DNA of 64,000 nt from Paenibacillus sp. IHBB 10380 (GTDB taxonomy: Bacteria; Bacillota; Bacilli; Paenibacillales; Paenibacillaceae): contig NZ_CP010976.1 in the NCBI RefSeq assembly GCF_000949425.1, positions 3,596,001 through 3,660,000 of the forward strand, read 5' to 3'. Both the position numbers and the translations under genes were made by a program. The notes under the pieces are model-generated. The model saw only the letters and a list, made by a program, of their open reading frames with translations. It was not told where the DNA came from and did no database searches. How positions within the stretch are numbered: the stretch's first letter is position 1; every line of letters starts with the position of its first letter. Shown piece after piece: positions 26,541 to 36,313 of this stretch.

Positions 26541-27470
26541 TCAAAAATATGCTTTTATTGAATCATTGAGCCGTCTCTTCATTTCATTGCGCACATGCTC
26601 AGGTTCAATGCATTGGCATTTATCTCCGAAACTCATTAGGATTCCGTAACCATAATCATCTTCAATAAAATCAAGATATGCATAGAATTCGCCATTGCCG
26701 AGGGGAGTAATGTTCTCTTCTCCGCAATAATCCAACATCCGGTCGAGGATGGAATGGTTAAGCTGCAATTTTATTTTTTGCATCTTCCTGGACATGGTAT
26801 CTGTAAACTCTGAAAAAGCCGGGGGAATCTCACGCATGGTAAAGCGGTCTTCCATTCTCTCCAGTTCAGATATGCGGGATAGCTTGAATACCCGAAATTG
26901 CTGCCGGTTCAAACAATACCCCTGCACATACCAATGATTTTCTTTCAATAATAGACGATGAGGTTCCAGGGTCCGCATGACCTTGTCTCCTTTAGGGCTT
27001 AGATACATAAAAGACAGTATGCTGCAATGCTCCAAGGCTGTTCGAATCACTTCAACTTTGGTCTGCAGATCATTGCTGCCCAGCCAAGCGGATAAGTCAA
27101 AAGAGATTTGGTTGGCTTTCAGCGTAATTTCATGCTGTTTATCCTCCGGGATAAAGCTTTTTACTTTGGCCAGGGTAGCAGTGGTTTCCTCACCGGATAA
27201 TGTATTGGATATAAAGCCAACCCCCATCAGCATAGCGGTAATGTCCTTGACGGTAAAAAAACCTTTTTCTATCTTATACTCATTCATGATCCCAATTCCC
27301 CCGCCTACACCGGAGCTGGTCACAATCGGGATACCTGCTTGATTAATTGTTTCAATGTCACGATAAATGGTTCTCAGTGAAACTTCAAACAGCTCGGCCA
27401 GCTCTTTCCCGCCCATCTTCTCTCTTTGCAAGAGCAGCATAATGATAGCGATCATTCGTTCCAGCTTCAT
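26541..27470 (-). CDS. YafY-family transcriptional regulator (HTH-WYL-WCX)
   Basis: 309 aa. An N-terminal winged helix (KELAEVSLR-like ELFEVSLRTIYRDIETINQA) is followed by a WYL domain (SFMYLSPKGDKVMRTLEPHR, ENHWYVQGYCLNRQQFRVFK) and a C-terminal WCX region. Such proteins repress or activate a neighbouring gene in response to a ligand bound by WYL. It is divergent from a flavin-binding protein gene 98 bp away, and a CTGACA/TGTCAG palindrome lies in the shared region. Confidence 0.9.
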   Translation of the reverse strand: MKLERMIAIIMLLLQREKMGGKELAELFEVSLRTIYRDIETINQAGIPIVTSSGVGGGIGIMNEYKIEKGFFTVKDITAMLMGVGFISNTLSGEETTATLAKVKSFIPEDKQHEITLKANQISFDLSAWLGSNDLQTKVEVIRTALEHCSILSFMYLSPKGDKVMRTLEPHRLLLKENHWYVQGYCLNRQQFRVFKLSRISELERMEDRFTMREIPPAFSEFTDTMSRKMQKIKLQLNHSILDRMLDYCGEENITPLGNGEFYAYLDFIEDDYGYGILMSFGDKCQCIEPEHVRNEMKRRLNDSIKAYF

Positions 27471-27501
27471 AAATCATCCCCCTGAAATTTATATACTATG
27501 A

Positions 27502-27520
27502 CTGACATAAAAGCTGTCAG
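27502..27520. promoter_or_regulatory. Candidate operator between the YafY regulator and flavoprotein genes
   Basis: A perfect 6-bp inverted repeat, CTGACA and TGTCAG, is separated by 7 bp. It lies 12 bp before a TATACT -10-like box (27532-27537) that would serve the rightward gene. The position fits a site for the divergent regulator; binding is not shown. Confidence 0.4.
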
Positions 27521-27568
27521 CGATACATTGCTATACTAAGTTTATCAAATGCTAAGGAGGAAATATAA

Positions 27569-28003
27569 GTGGATTACAAGAATGAATTTTACCACACATT
27601 AGACAAGACCAACGAAATTGCTCTGGCAACAGCGGTAGCAGGCCTACCCAATGTAAGGATTGTCAACTTCTGCTATGATGCCAGCAAGCCGGGAATCCTG
27701 TATTTTGCGACAGATAGGGAGAATCAGAAGGTGGCTGAGTTTGCTCAAAATAACAATGTTGCCTTCACAACCGTCCCCTCTGACGGGTCTTCCGTGCCGC
27801 ATGCCCGCTCCAATCATGCAGTTGTACATAAGAGCCGGTACACCATAGAAGAGATCAAGGAGCTGTTTATCCAAAAAAATCCAGGATATGATGAGACGCT
27901 CGCAGCCATTGGCGACACATTGGATGTTTTTGAAATTCACATCAAGGATGTTTTTGTCATCGTGGATTATAAGACTGCCGGACCGGTTTCTTTTGAGGTA
28001 TAG
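27569..28003 (+). CDS. Pyridoxamine 5'-phosphate oxidase-like flavin-binding protein
   Basis: 144 aa of the split-barrel FMN-binding family. Visible blocks are TNEIALATAVAGLPNVRIVN, ILYFATDRENQKVAEFAQNN and the C-terminal FEIHIKDVFVIVDYKTAGP. Members reduce or bind FMN or F420-type cofactors and often act in stress or detoxification. The GTG start at 27569 is preceded by AAGGAGG. It probably belongs to the regulon of the divergent YafY protein. Confidence 0.85.
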   Translation: MDYKNEFYHTLDKTNEIALATAVAGLPNVRIVNFCYDASKPGILYFATDRENQKVAEFAQNNNVAFTTVPSDGSSVPHARSNHAVVHKSRYTIEEIKELFIQKNPGYDETLAAIGDTLDVFEIHIKDVFVIVDYKTAGPVSFEV

Positions 28004-28124
28004 CACTGCCAGAAATTCAGCATTCGACGTTTGTTATCGCAGTGTATACGGACTCAAGATAAAACTCTGTTGCTTCGGAAGCATCGGGACCACCAGCCTT
28101 TGATTGGATGATCTGATTATACCG

Positions 28125-28171
28125 AAAAAAAGAAACAGCCTCCTCTAAAAAATAGGAAGCTGTCTCTTTTT
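28125..28171. terminator. Bidirectional terminator after the flavoprotein gene
   Basis: GAAACAGCCTCC (28132-28143) pairs imperfectly with GGAAGCTGTCTC (28155-28166). It has T5 on the plus side and a seven-base A run (T on the minus strand) on the other side. Confidence 0.75.
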
Positions 28172-28187
28172 GGGTTGAGGGACTTTT

Positions 28188-28338
28188 TCAGTGGCCTCCA
28201 GATACCGCATCGTTCTTTGACCCCAAAAAAGGACGCTGAAGCCCGTTTTCGCTGACTTTTCCGCCGAGGATGGCCCATCCCAAACCCATGTCGGTTAACG
28301 CGCTTTTGAAGGTACCTACTCCCTTCCGCACTGTCTGA
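28188..28338 (-). pseudogene. Unidentified coding remnant
   Basis: A minus-strand open stretch without a start encodes GVGTFKSALTDMGLGWAILG and GKVSENGLQRPFLGS, ending with a stop at 28188. It looks like the C-terminal piece of a protein; the family is not recognised. It is joined to a probable group II intron scrap on the same strand. Confidence 0.3.
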
Positions 28339-28339
28339 A

Positions 28340-28430
28340 ATGGCTGGCTTGAGACTAAAGTAGGCTAAGGCGAGCGATTACTCCCTCGGACTCCCCGTCA
28401 AATCGTGCATGCGGGTTTCCTTCGCCAGTT
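28340..28430 (-). mobile_element. Probable group II intron fragment
   Basis: On the minus strand the segment reads AACCCGCATGCACGATTTGA, CGGGGAGTCCGAGGGAGTAA and TCGCTCGCCTTAGCC. This resembles the stem-loop region ending in GCATGCACGGTTTGA-GGGG that recurs in bacterial group II introns. No reverse transcriptase is present, so it is a scar. The identification rests on memory of the motif. Confidence 0.4.
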
Positions 28431-28449
28431 CCCCATCTTCAGGAGTGAG

Positions 28450-28660
28450 TTCTCTTCATTTCTCGCACGAAACCCTAAAATACACGCAGCCAAAAGAGTG
28501 TAAAGAATGTCCGTTTAACGATGGACCATGCCAGAAGGTCTTCAAGAAAAAGATCAACGGTAACCCAAGAAAATACACCGTTCCAGCTCGTGGTAGCGAC
28601 AGTTATTACGATCTGTACAAGAAGAGAACAGCAGTTGAACGCGTGAATGCTGGTGAGTAG
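28450..28660 (+). pseudogene. IS4-like DDE transposase, C-terminal fragment
   Basis: The frame encodes CKECPFNDGPCQKVFKKKIN, then RKYTVPARGSDSYYDLYKKR and TAVERVNA before a stop. This is the conserved Cys cluster and the YxxRxxVERVN (catalytic Glu) block of a DDE transposase family common in Bacilli. Everything upstream is missing, and the tail is cut right after VERVNAGE. It marks a former insertion between the flavoprotein and the hybrid kinase gene. Confidence 0.7.
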
Positions 28661-28841
28661 CTCGATTCGATATTCTCCGATAACATCGAGTTCACGCTGA
28701 AGATTAGCACTTCAAACAAGCTAATCGGGCCTTCTATTTCATCCTCTCTCTATCCAACTTAGCTCCTTCGGGATGAATAGGACATGCCGAAAAATTGCTT
28801 TTTACCGCAATTATCTATCCTATATGTACCAGTCACCTAGA

Positions 28842-31800
28842 TTAATCCCCGCTATTCAACCTGTTATGTACATGAAAAGTTACCTTTGTCCCTATACCTA
28901 ACGTACTTTTGATATGAAGTCCTGTTCCGAAGTGCCGTTTTAATCGCTGATCCGTATTTATCAATCCGACACCTGAACGACTATCTGCTTTTCTTTCTAA
29001 TATTCGTTGCAATTTAACCTCGTCCATTCCAACCCCATCGTCTTCAACGGTTATCTCTGCATGCGTCTCATAAACAGAAATCCGAATAAAAATCTTTCCC
29101 CCACGAATGCGCTTCATAACGCCATGTGTTATCGCATTTTCAACGAGAGGCTGGATCGTAAGAAATGGGACTTTTATTTCCTCGCAGCCATCTATCTCCC
29201 AAATAACCTGTAACCTTTCTTCAAACCGAACCTTTTCAATATATAGATAAGAACGCATCAGACTTAACTCCTCTTCGATCGGAACAAGCCTACCCATATC
29301 TTGAAATTTAAATTTATTCCTCAGAAAATTGCTGAACTCATCGAGCAAATTACGCATTTTATCCAAATTAATATCGCTTAAAGCTATTACAGCGTTCAAC
29401 GCATTAAATATAAAATGAGGCTGGATTTGCGCTTGCAGCCATGCAGCTTCTAATCGCAGTTGTTCCCGAACGGATTGTTTAATCGTAGTTAACGCCTCGA
29501 TCCGTGATTTTATTTCTACTGCTTCCACTGGCTTCGTCACATAATCGTTTGCCCCCGCTATAAAACCGCTCTGAATATCTTTCGGTTGGCTTCTTGCGGT
29601 AAGGAGCAATACAGGGAGCTCCGTGAGTGTAAACCGCTCGCGGATCATTCGTGTCAGCTCATAACCGGACATCTGCGGCATCATGATATCGGATATGACC
29701 AAATCCCATTCCTTTGTATCCAGTACAGCCAACACTTCTTTACCGCTCGTTACCATCGTTACCTCATATTCGTCCGGCGGTAGTATAGATTCAAGCACTT
29801 GAAGATTGACAGGATCATCATCAACAATTAATAGGTGCGGACGATCGCGATCCATTTCTAGTAAAGTTGGTTGTTTCGCAGCTTGCGGGATTCCCACTTT
29901 GTCCAAATCGACCGAGGAGGCAATTTCTTGAATCGCCATAGATTGTAATGTATACGGTTTGAATGAGTTGGATACATCATTTTCTTCTTCCGCTTTCAAG
30001 TCTGCTAGCTTTAATGAAAATGTAAATGTTGAGCCTTCTCCTAAAGCAGAGGACACATCTAACGCACCTCCATGAAGCTCAACCAGTTGCTTGCTTATAC
30101 TTAAACCTAACCCAAAGCCACCTTCAATCATGGTCTCACTCGCGCTGGCTTGCTCGTATGGGCGGAAAAGGCGCTTAAGCATGTCCTCGTCCATTCCGAT
30201 TCCGGTATCGGTAATAACGATATAAGCTCGTCCATCCTTTGCAAAAGCTTGAATCGAAATAACCCCATCATTCGTATATTTCACAGCATTATGAAGTAAA
30301 TTGAACACGATTTGGATCACCCTATTCTCATCCGCAATTACTGGGGGGAAATCTTCCGAAATCTGATTTGCAATTTGGACAGACTTTACTCCTGCATTAA
30401 ATTGCAGCATATCCATTACTCCGGTCATGATTGGCTGGATAAATATGGCTCTTTCCTGTAGACGCGGATTGCCTTCCTGTAAACTCATCACATCAATCAA
30501 ATCGTTCAATATCAATGTCAACCGACGTCCTACGGATAATACCGTTTCAAGCTCCTTGATGCTCCGTTCCTGCAATAAATGCTGTTCCCTTTTTAAAACG
30601 GATTGTGACATGTTAAGCATGCTATGCAGCGGATTTTTAAATTCATGCGATGTGTTTGCCAGAAATTGATCCTTATGGTCATTCATTCTTTGCAAGGTTG
30701 CAGCAAGCTCTTTGGTGTTCGCATGCATGATAAAGTAGCCCTTAAACCATTCAGAGGCTAAACAACCCATCGCAATAATCATATCGAACGGATAGTAGAC
30801 AAGACTCAAACCGCTATCCAGCAAGATTAACGACCAAAGAGAATGGTTCATCAACGCAAGAAAAGAGAAAAGCAGTAAAAGATTGCTCTTTAAACATTTT
30901 ACTTTTTTAAATATTGTAATCAACGTGATAACTGCAGCAATACCAACTAATAGATAATAAACCGGAAAGAGCATAATCACTTGAGATGGATCTAAAAACA
31001 AAGTGATGCCGGCAGTCCCTAGATTCATTACTTTATAGACAGGGTACATCCTACGCCAATATGGAAGCTCGCGATGATTCGTACACTGGAGCAAAGCATA
31101 GGCTGCAATAACGAAAGCAATATTAGTCAGCCTAAAATCCCAATTAATCCCAATGTAAAATAATTGATGGAACAACTTCTCATCCGTACTAAAGACACTC
31201 GTGATCGTTACACATAATGCAAGCAAACTGAAATAAAGCAGCTTCTTTTCCTTATTTCCTAGTAAATACAAAATAAGTGCATAGACAGCATGCATAATAA
31301 ATATAATCGCTGCCAAAAACTGCATAGAAACGGAAGCTTTCATCTCTTTGGCAATGGCTTCTTCTGAACCAAATTTAATGGATCGGACAATGCCCCCGCT
31401 TCGACTATCCACATAATTTGCCGCCTGAATGACGAGTTCGATTACACCGTTTTCGTCTGCTGTAAAGGTTGTAGAATAAGGTAGATCCTTCGAAATATAT
31501 TCATCCTTTGTTGTCGCCACCTGTCCGGATTTAGTAAGCAATCGACCGTTTACATATAATTCTGATGCAGTGCGTACGCTGGGTACACGAATACTATAAT
31601 TAAGGTTCTTTGCCGGGTCTACATAAAGACGCAAACGATAAGAACCATACCCGTATAGAGATGGCTTGTCAGCATGCAAAGCTTCATTCCATCCTCCCGG
31701 TACCTGAATATGCCTTGGCGCATTATCGCCTAACAATTGTTGCCGACTACCATCTATCAACCATTGCGAGGGATAAAACTCCCATTCCCCATCAAGTAAG

Positions 31801-31988
31801 AGAATGCTGCCATCTTCTGCATTCCAATTGCGCAAATCGAATTGCCCGTTTTTAATTAGCTCCTGTTTGTGATCACGAAACGATTCCATCCATAAAATAC
31901 GCGAACCAGATAAAATAGCTAACAGTAACCCTAGTAATAATATAGTATGACTCTTTTTCATTTGGTATTTTGGTGAATGATTTGCCAA
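28842..31988 (-). CDS. 7TMR-type hybrid sensor kinase with two kinase modules
   Basis: 1048 aa. A signal anchor and an extracellular beta-sandwich 7TMR-DISM domain (about 40-200) precede seven membrane segments (about 215-420). A first kinase follows: HisKA His in NTSHEFKNPLHS and HATPase with GGFGLGLSISKQLVELHGG. Next is a receiver domain (DDDP, phospho-Asp in DLVISDIMMPQMSG, Lys in DYVTKPVE). A second kinase of LytS/YpdA type follows (His in QIQPHFIFNALNAV, N-box VENAITHG, G-box GVGLINTDQRLKRHFG). It starts at TTG with GGAGAGG. No partner regulator is adjacent. Confidence 0.9.
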   Translation of the reverse strand: MANHSPKYQMKKSHTILLLGLLLAILSGSRILWMESFRDHKQELIKNGQFDLRNWNAEDGSILLLDGEWEFYPSQWLIDGSRQQLLGDNAPRHIQVPGGWNEALHADKPSLYGYGSYRLRLYVDPAKNLNYSIRVPSVRTASELYVNGRLLTKSGQVATTKDEYISKDLPYSTTFTADENGVIELVIQAANYVDSRSGGIVRSIKFGSEEAIAKEMKASVSMQFLAAIIFIMHAVYALILYLLGNKEKKLLYFSLLALCVTITSVFSTDEKLFHQLFYIGINWDFRLTNIAFVIAAYALLQCTNHRELPYWRRMYPVYKVMNLGTAGITLFLDPSQVIMLFPVYYLLVGIAAVITLITIFKKVKCLKSNLLLLFSFLALMNHSLWSLILLDSGLSLVYYPFDMIIAMGCLASEWFKGYFIMHANTKELAATLQRMNDHKDQFLANTSHEFKNPLHSMLNMSQSVLKREQHLLQERSIKELETVLSVGRRLTLILNDLIDVMSLQEGNPRLQERAIFIQPIMTGVMDMLQFNAGVKSVQIANQISEDFPPVIADENRVIQIVFNLLHNAVKYTNDGVISIQAFAKDGRAYIVITDTGIGMDEDMLKRLFRPYEQASASETMIEGGFGLGLSISKQLVELHGGALDVSSALGEGSTFTFSLKLADLKAEEENDVSNSFKPYTLQSMAIQEIASSVDLDKVGIPQAAKQPTLLEMDRDRPHLLIVDDDPVNLQVLESILPPDEYEVTMVTSGKEVLAVLDTKEWDLVISDIMMPQMSGYELTRMIRERFTLTELPVLLLTARSQPKDIQSGFIAGANDYVTKPVEAVEIKSRIEALTTIKQSVREQLRLEAAWLQAQIQPHFIFNALNAVIALSDINLDKMRNLLDEFSNFLRNKFKFQDMGRLVPIEEELSLMRSYLYIEKVRFEERLQVIWEIDGCEEIKVPFLTIQPLVENAITHGVMKRIRGGKIFIRISVYETHAEITVEDDGVGMDEVKLQRILERKADSRSGVGLINTDQRLKRHFGTGLHIKSTLGIGTKVTFHVHNRLNSGD

Positions 31989-32150
31989 GAAGTATTCCTC
32001 TCCTAGTCATTTTCTTCTAAGACATTTATGTAGGTCCTAACCCATAGTTTACCTCAATATACATGACAGAGAAACGGACGATAGAGATGTCCTTATGTCT
32101 ATTATACAGCAATACCTACTTGGAAAACTTTAGTTATTCAAATCGGATAT

Positions 32151-32186
32151 AAAAAAGAATGAACAAAGTATGTCCTTCGTTCATTC
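32151..32186 (-). terminator. Intrinsic terminator upstream of the hybrid kinase
   Basis: Minus strand: GAATGAAC and GTTCATTC form an 8-bp stem, followed by TTTTTT. It would end transcripts coming from the 32.2-34.6 kb side. Confidence 0.75.
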
Positions 32187-32243
32187 CCTCATGACTTGAA
32201 TTATTTTCACCACACTTTTATCTCTTCAAGGTTAAGTGTTTAT

Positions 32244-32284
32244 TATTTATGATACGGTTCACCGTATCATAAGTAGGGCGAAAA
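32244..32284. repeat. Dispersed palindromic repeat, full copy
   Basis: Arms ATGATACGGT and ACCGTATCAT with a TC centre (32249-32270), flanked by TATTT on the left and AAGTAGGGCGAAAA on the right. It is nearly identical to the copy at 19975-20015. Confidence 0.8.
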
Positions 32285-32744
32285 CAAAAAGCCCTCCGAG
32301 TTAGAGAGCTTTTACCATTGTATCAACCTTTGTACATTTAACTTTTTCATATTGACCTCTGAGCACTGACGAACTTTTTATCACAATGGATTGTGCCAAA
32401 GTGTAGATTTTGTCTACTCTCATAAATAGCTAGAGAACATCGGTATAAATCAAAATTTCTACCTAATCATCAATGTGATTGTTCCAAAAGCATCTTGTAC
32501 AAAGTTTCTTTCGAAATGCTCAAACCCATGACCCCTCAATTTGTTTCAAATCCTGTTAACGCATTTCGTATTGTAACAAAGCAAGCTATTTATATTCCTG
32601 TAAGGAAGATCTTACAAAGAAATTCTAGAAGAAGTGGCTGTTACTTGTGAATGGATTCGTCTTTAAGAGTTGAAAGGAAAATGGCACTCCATGTAGGAAC
32701 CCGAAATAAAGAAGTAGTGCTGCATATGTTTAGTAACAACCTAA
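32285..32744. other. Gene-free stretch
   Basis: Short broken open stretches occur on both strands, but none has a start, a ribosome site or a family signature. A weak hairpin (AAAGCCCTC/GAGAGCTTTT, 32289-32315) is the only structure seen. Confidence 0.4.
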
Positions 32745-34592
32745 TTAACCGATGTCTCTTACTTCTTCAGGAACTTTCCTTAACGACCAGTTGGAACTTT
32801 TCTCATCGTACTCAATAATTACTGTCTGTAGTTCCTCACCTTCAGTCACAATATCTGTTAAATTATTAATATAAGTTTCCGCCATATTTCTAATATGTAT
32901 ATATGCGGGATAGGACTTTCCATAAAATTTTATTGATCCATATACAAAAGATTTGTTTATACGCTTAACATTAAAAGAAACTACGTCACCTATCTGTGGT
33001 TCTTCAAAACGCTTCATGCTGTAATCTAGCTTTTTGCCAACAGATAAAGCACTTTGAAGAGCCTGATGAATCATGATTCTCCATTCATCTGAGATTATTA
33101 ACCTATCATCCCCCTTATGTTGCCATCTATACATCTGAGATGCTGGCAAGTAGTTTCCTATAAACCCCAATCTATACAAATCATTTAAAACAGAATTAAA
33201 ATTAGTATCCATAATACTATTACCAAAGAACTTGTTTATCCTTGTTCTTAATTGATTAACAGAAAAAATTGATTTGAATCCAGTAAATATATTAATTATG
33301 TCTTCTATTTGTTCAGAAGTATATAAAGCTCTCATTTCTTCTTTGATTTCAACTAGACTATCTATAGAATATTGCTTATGTAAACTAGAAAAAACCGCTT
33401 GCGAAAAAGATGTACTATCATTATTAATACTGTTTTGTGCGGATATTATAAATCTTACAATATCGCGTGGTTTGTGCCAGCTATTATTAAGAACATAACT
33501 AGAAGGATCAATTTCATGAATGTTTTCCGGAAACCACTGTGCAATAATCTCTTTATCACTTCTAAATTTCTCTTGTTCTTCAGACTCACTTAATGCAATT
33601 CTTCTTAATAAAATTTGCATTATAGGATGACTAAATGAATTGGTATTATTGTAGTTCCATTTTAAAGGTATCTCAAAACCAGAGGTAACTTTATTTAATT
33701 CTTTTGTTACAATGAATCTTGAAATTGCATTTACAATTTCAGATCTAATAGAACATATTATTTTTATATTGCTCATATTAGATGAAGAAAAAATCGAGTT
33801 AAACCTTTTAATTGTAAAAATTAAATCTCTAATTAAATATAAATCCCTTTTAAATACTTCTTGATCTCCGAAATATGCTTCAAGTTCGTCAACAAAAATA
33901 TGATAAGGGATATCTGTTTTTGTTAGTTTTGATAGAGCATCCTCTGCATCATCAATCAATTTTACAAAACTTGAATAATTGTTTTCCTTCGTATCTTTGC
34001 CGAGATCAACCTCCATTTCAGTTGCTATTGACATTCCTGATGGATCTTTGTAAGGAATTCCTATCTTTACTTTATTTGGAATTATGCTTTTTTTGGTATT
34101 CAATGGTCCCTTAATGGTAGATACTATTTTCCTAAATTTGATCCAGTATTCATTATCCTCAAACAAACCACCGTTAAATTCTTCATTATCTGCTACTATT
34201 CTTTTAAATAACAACCATCTCCATACATATTCAAATTCGGAATTATTTAAAAGCGTATCTTTGTCAATTGTTATTGAGGATAGATTTCTCTTTGAGTATT
34301 TCTCAAACTCATCCCTTTTCAAATCAGCAAATTCTTCTTTAAAGAAAACAAATGATGAGCAAGCACTACTATCTCTTTCTTTAATCAAGTTATCCAAGTA
34401 GAACAATAGAGCTGTTTTTCCAGTTCCTTTATATCCCGATATAAAACAATGGTTACCATTTAATAATGATTCTAAATTAATGTTTTGAGGTACTATAAAT
34501 GTTTTAATAAAACCAGATATGCCATCAAAATTTATTTCGTCCTTGGCATCAGGTTTCCCTGAGTATATATCCTTTACTGCTATTTTTCTCAT
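32745..34592 (-). CDS. P-loop ATPase with C-terminal S1-like domain, possible defence protein
   Basis: 615 aa. Walker A is GYKGTGKT at 53-60 and Walker B is in PYHIFVDELEAYFG near residue 235. The N-terminal layout resembles the Sll1717/FunZ group of large prokaryotic P-loop ATPases (an AKDE...LNGNHCFISGYKGTGKT pattern). The middle is helical. Residues from about 525 to 605 (EPQIGDVVSFNVKRINKSFV, YPAYIHIRNMAE) look like an S1/OB RNA-binding fold. It is notably AT-rich compared with its neighbours, stands alone between gene-free stretches, and has GGGAG before the ATG. The function is unknown; defence is an inference. Confidence 0.75.
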   Translation of the reverse strand: MRKIAVKDIYSGKPDAKDEINFDGISGFIKTFIVPQNINLESLLNGNHCFISGYKGTGKTALLFYLDNLIKERDSSACSSFVFFKEEFADLKRDEFEKYSKRNLSSITIDKDTLLNNSEFEYVWRWLLFKRIVADNEEFNGGLFEDNEYWIKFRKIVSTIKGPLNTKKSIIPNKVKIGIPYKDPSGMSIATEMEVDLGKDTKENNYSSFVKLIDDAEDALSKLTKTDIPYHIFVDELEAYFGDQEVFKRDLYLIRDLIFTIKRFNSIFSSSNMSNIKIICSIRSEIVNAISRFIVTKELNKVTSGFEIPLKWNYNNTNSFSHPIMQILLRRIALSESEEQEKFRSDKEIIAQWFPENIHEIDPSSYVLNNSWHKPRDIVRFIISAQNSINNDSTSFSQAVFSSLHKQYSIDSLVEIKEEMRALYTSEQIEDIINIFTGFKSIFSVNQLRTRINKFFGNSIMDTNFNSVLNDLYRLGFIGNYLPASQMYRWQHKGDDRLIISDEWRIMIHQALQSALSVGKKLDYSMKRFEEPQIGDVVSFNVKRINKSFVYGSIKFYGKSYPAYIHIRNMAETYINNLTDIVTEGEELQTVIIEYDEKSSNWSLRKVPEEVRDIG

Positions 34593-35109
34593 AATAAGTA
34601 TCTCCCAATGTTATGTCATTATAGAAAACCTAAATCTTCGACAATCGCTTTTATTTCTGGTCGAAGCGAAATATTGTCTTTCAAGAACGATTTCCCTAAC
34701 CCATCATACTCTAATCACATTACTAATTATACCAAATTATTCTAAAAGGGGATTGAAAAATTTCGCCTCATTTATGGTACGGTTCCCTCCGATTTATCTT
34801 AAACCCATGATAAATCTACCTTTAATACAAATACGAGCTTGCTAGGTGATCCGAATGGATTGAAAACAGCTCTGCAATAACCCATGACTGAATCAACAGA
34901 CCTTGACTTAGGGATTCCAAATAGGATCATCGTTCACGTTGTTACTTTGCTCAGCTATCAAAAATAGTTGAGTTTATTTCTGTTTTATACCATACTTTAT
35001 TTAGTTGGAAATGTTTCCAAAATTGATGAGATATAGACAAAAACTAATAGTTTTGATAGAAGCAAATCTCTCAATCTGATAAAACAATTGTGTTCAGGGA
35101 GGAATGAAT
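34593..35109. other. Gene-free stretch with a diverged repeat copy
   Basis: No gene seen. TTTCGCCTCATTTATGGTAC followed by GGTTCCC at 34761-34787 is a worn copy of the dispersed GATACGGTTC repeat. The last 60 bp before 35110 should hold the promoter of the amidohydrolase. Confidence 0.5.
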
Positions 35110-36222
35110 ATGTCGCCGAAAAAATTGCAGTCTGTACTTTGCACTTTAAGTCTTGTTGTTCTAGTTGTAACCGGGTGTTCAACAGGATCGAACAGCGAAG
35201 TAATCGTTGAACCTCTTACTGTGTATGAACCGAAGCCAGAACTAGAATGGGTTCATTCGATTCGTAGTGCTAAAGATACCCGTAAGAAATTATCCGAGTT
35301 GTATCAGGATATTACCCTCATTGACATTCACAACCATGCCGCAGAGAATCCAAGTGCTGTGAATGAGTGGACGAAATATGGGATCGACCGGATCGTATTA
35401 TTCGGGGATATTTCTGAGCCGAGCGCCCAAGCTACCGATCAACTCGCTTGGGAACATTATCGCAAAGACCCGTCACACGTCTATCCATCCTTCGCAGGGT
35501 TTCCAATCTATGAAGAAGAAGGCCTATCCATTGTGCAGGAGAAATTAGAGCAGGGTTATCTCAACATCGGAGAGGTCGCTGCGGCATCAAGCTTTTCACC
35601 CGTTGTATCTCAAGTGAAGTGGAAAGCCAAACACCCCAACGATGGCAATCTTCCACAAATCTATGAACTGGCAGCCAAATATCACGTCCCTGTCCTGCTA
35701 CATATCGATCCTCCGAATGGTCAGCCCATTGAACACCTAGAGAAAGCACTGGAACAGCATCTGGATACAACACTTATTTTTGGACATGCCAATGCTTACA
35801 ATACGCCTGAAAATATTAAGCACTTATTAGACAAGCATCCCAATTTGTACATCGATTTTTTTGCAGGGTTTACCGCTTATAGTCCAGATAGCACCCTTAC
35901 GCTGAAGGATTTTGTACCTCTAATGTAGCAGTATCCGGATCGGTTTATGTTATCTACTGACTCAGGCTTCGGTTTAGAGCCGGGCCAAGCTGCGGACGCC
36001 TTATATGAAACTATTGATCTTCTTTCCGCAGAAACCGCACTGAAAGTCGCTTATCTCAACTATGAACGAATGATTGAACTCCAGCCACCCACGGACACTC
36101 AGATCGCGAAGATCAAGGAGCTTGCTTCAAACCTTGGCGAAACCCAAACCTATCGCTTGAACAAACGGATGGCAAATGAACTCATATTTGAGCTAGAGCA
36201 AAAAGTAAAGAAAATGAAATAA
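35110..36222 (+). pseudogene. Amidohydrolase-family lipoprotein interrupted by an in-frame amber stop
   Basis: The frame is a single 371-codon reading broken only by TAG at 35926-35928. A lipoprotein signal ends in VTGC. The metal-dependent amidohydrolase (Amidohydro_2) core follows: metal pair in DIHNHAAEN, HIDPPNGQP, LIFGHANAY, and, after the stop, the last metal Asp in MLSTDSGFG. The stop thus removes an essential ligand. The downstream piece could restart at 35947 but would be inactive. AGGGAGG fits the ATG at 35110 better than that at 35104. It is a pseudogene, a sequencing error, or a readthrough case. Confidence 0.8.
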
Positions 36223-36313
36223 ACCATCGATGCATGGAGTGCAATTCAATTTTACATGATTATCCATAACAAATTATTCAAAATTAATCTAATATAGTCT
36301 TTATTGACTATAG

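Noticed and set aside
35926..35928. Pyrrolysine or other amber decoding
   Set aside because: No Pyl-type context is known for this family and no pyl genes are in the window; a nonsense mutation or error is simpler.
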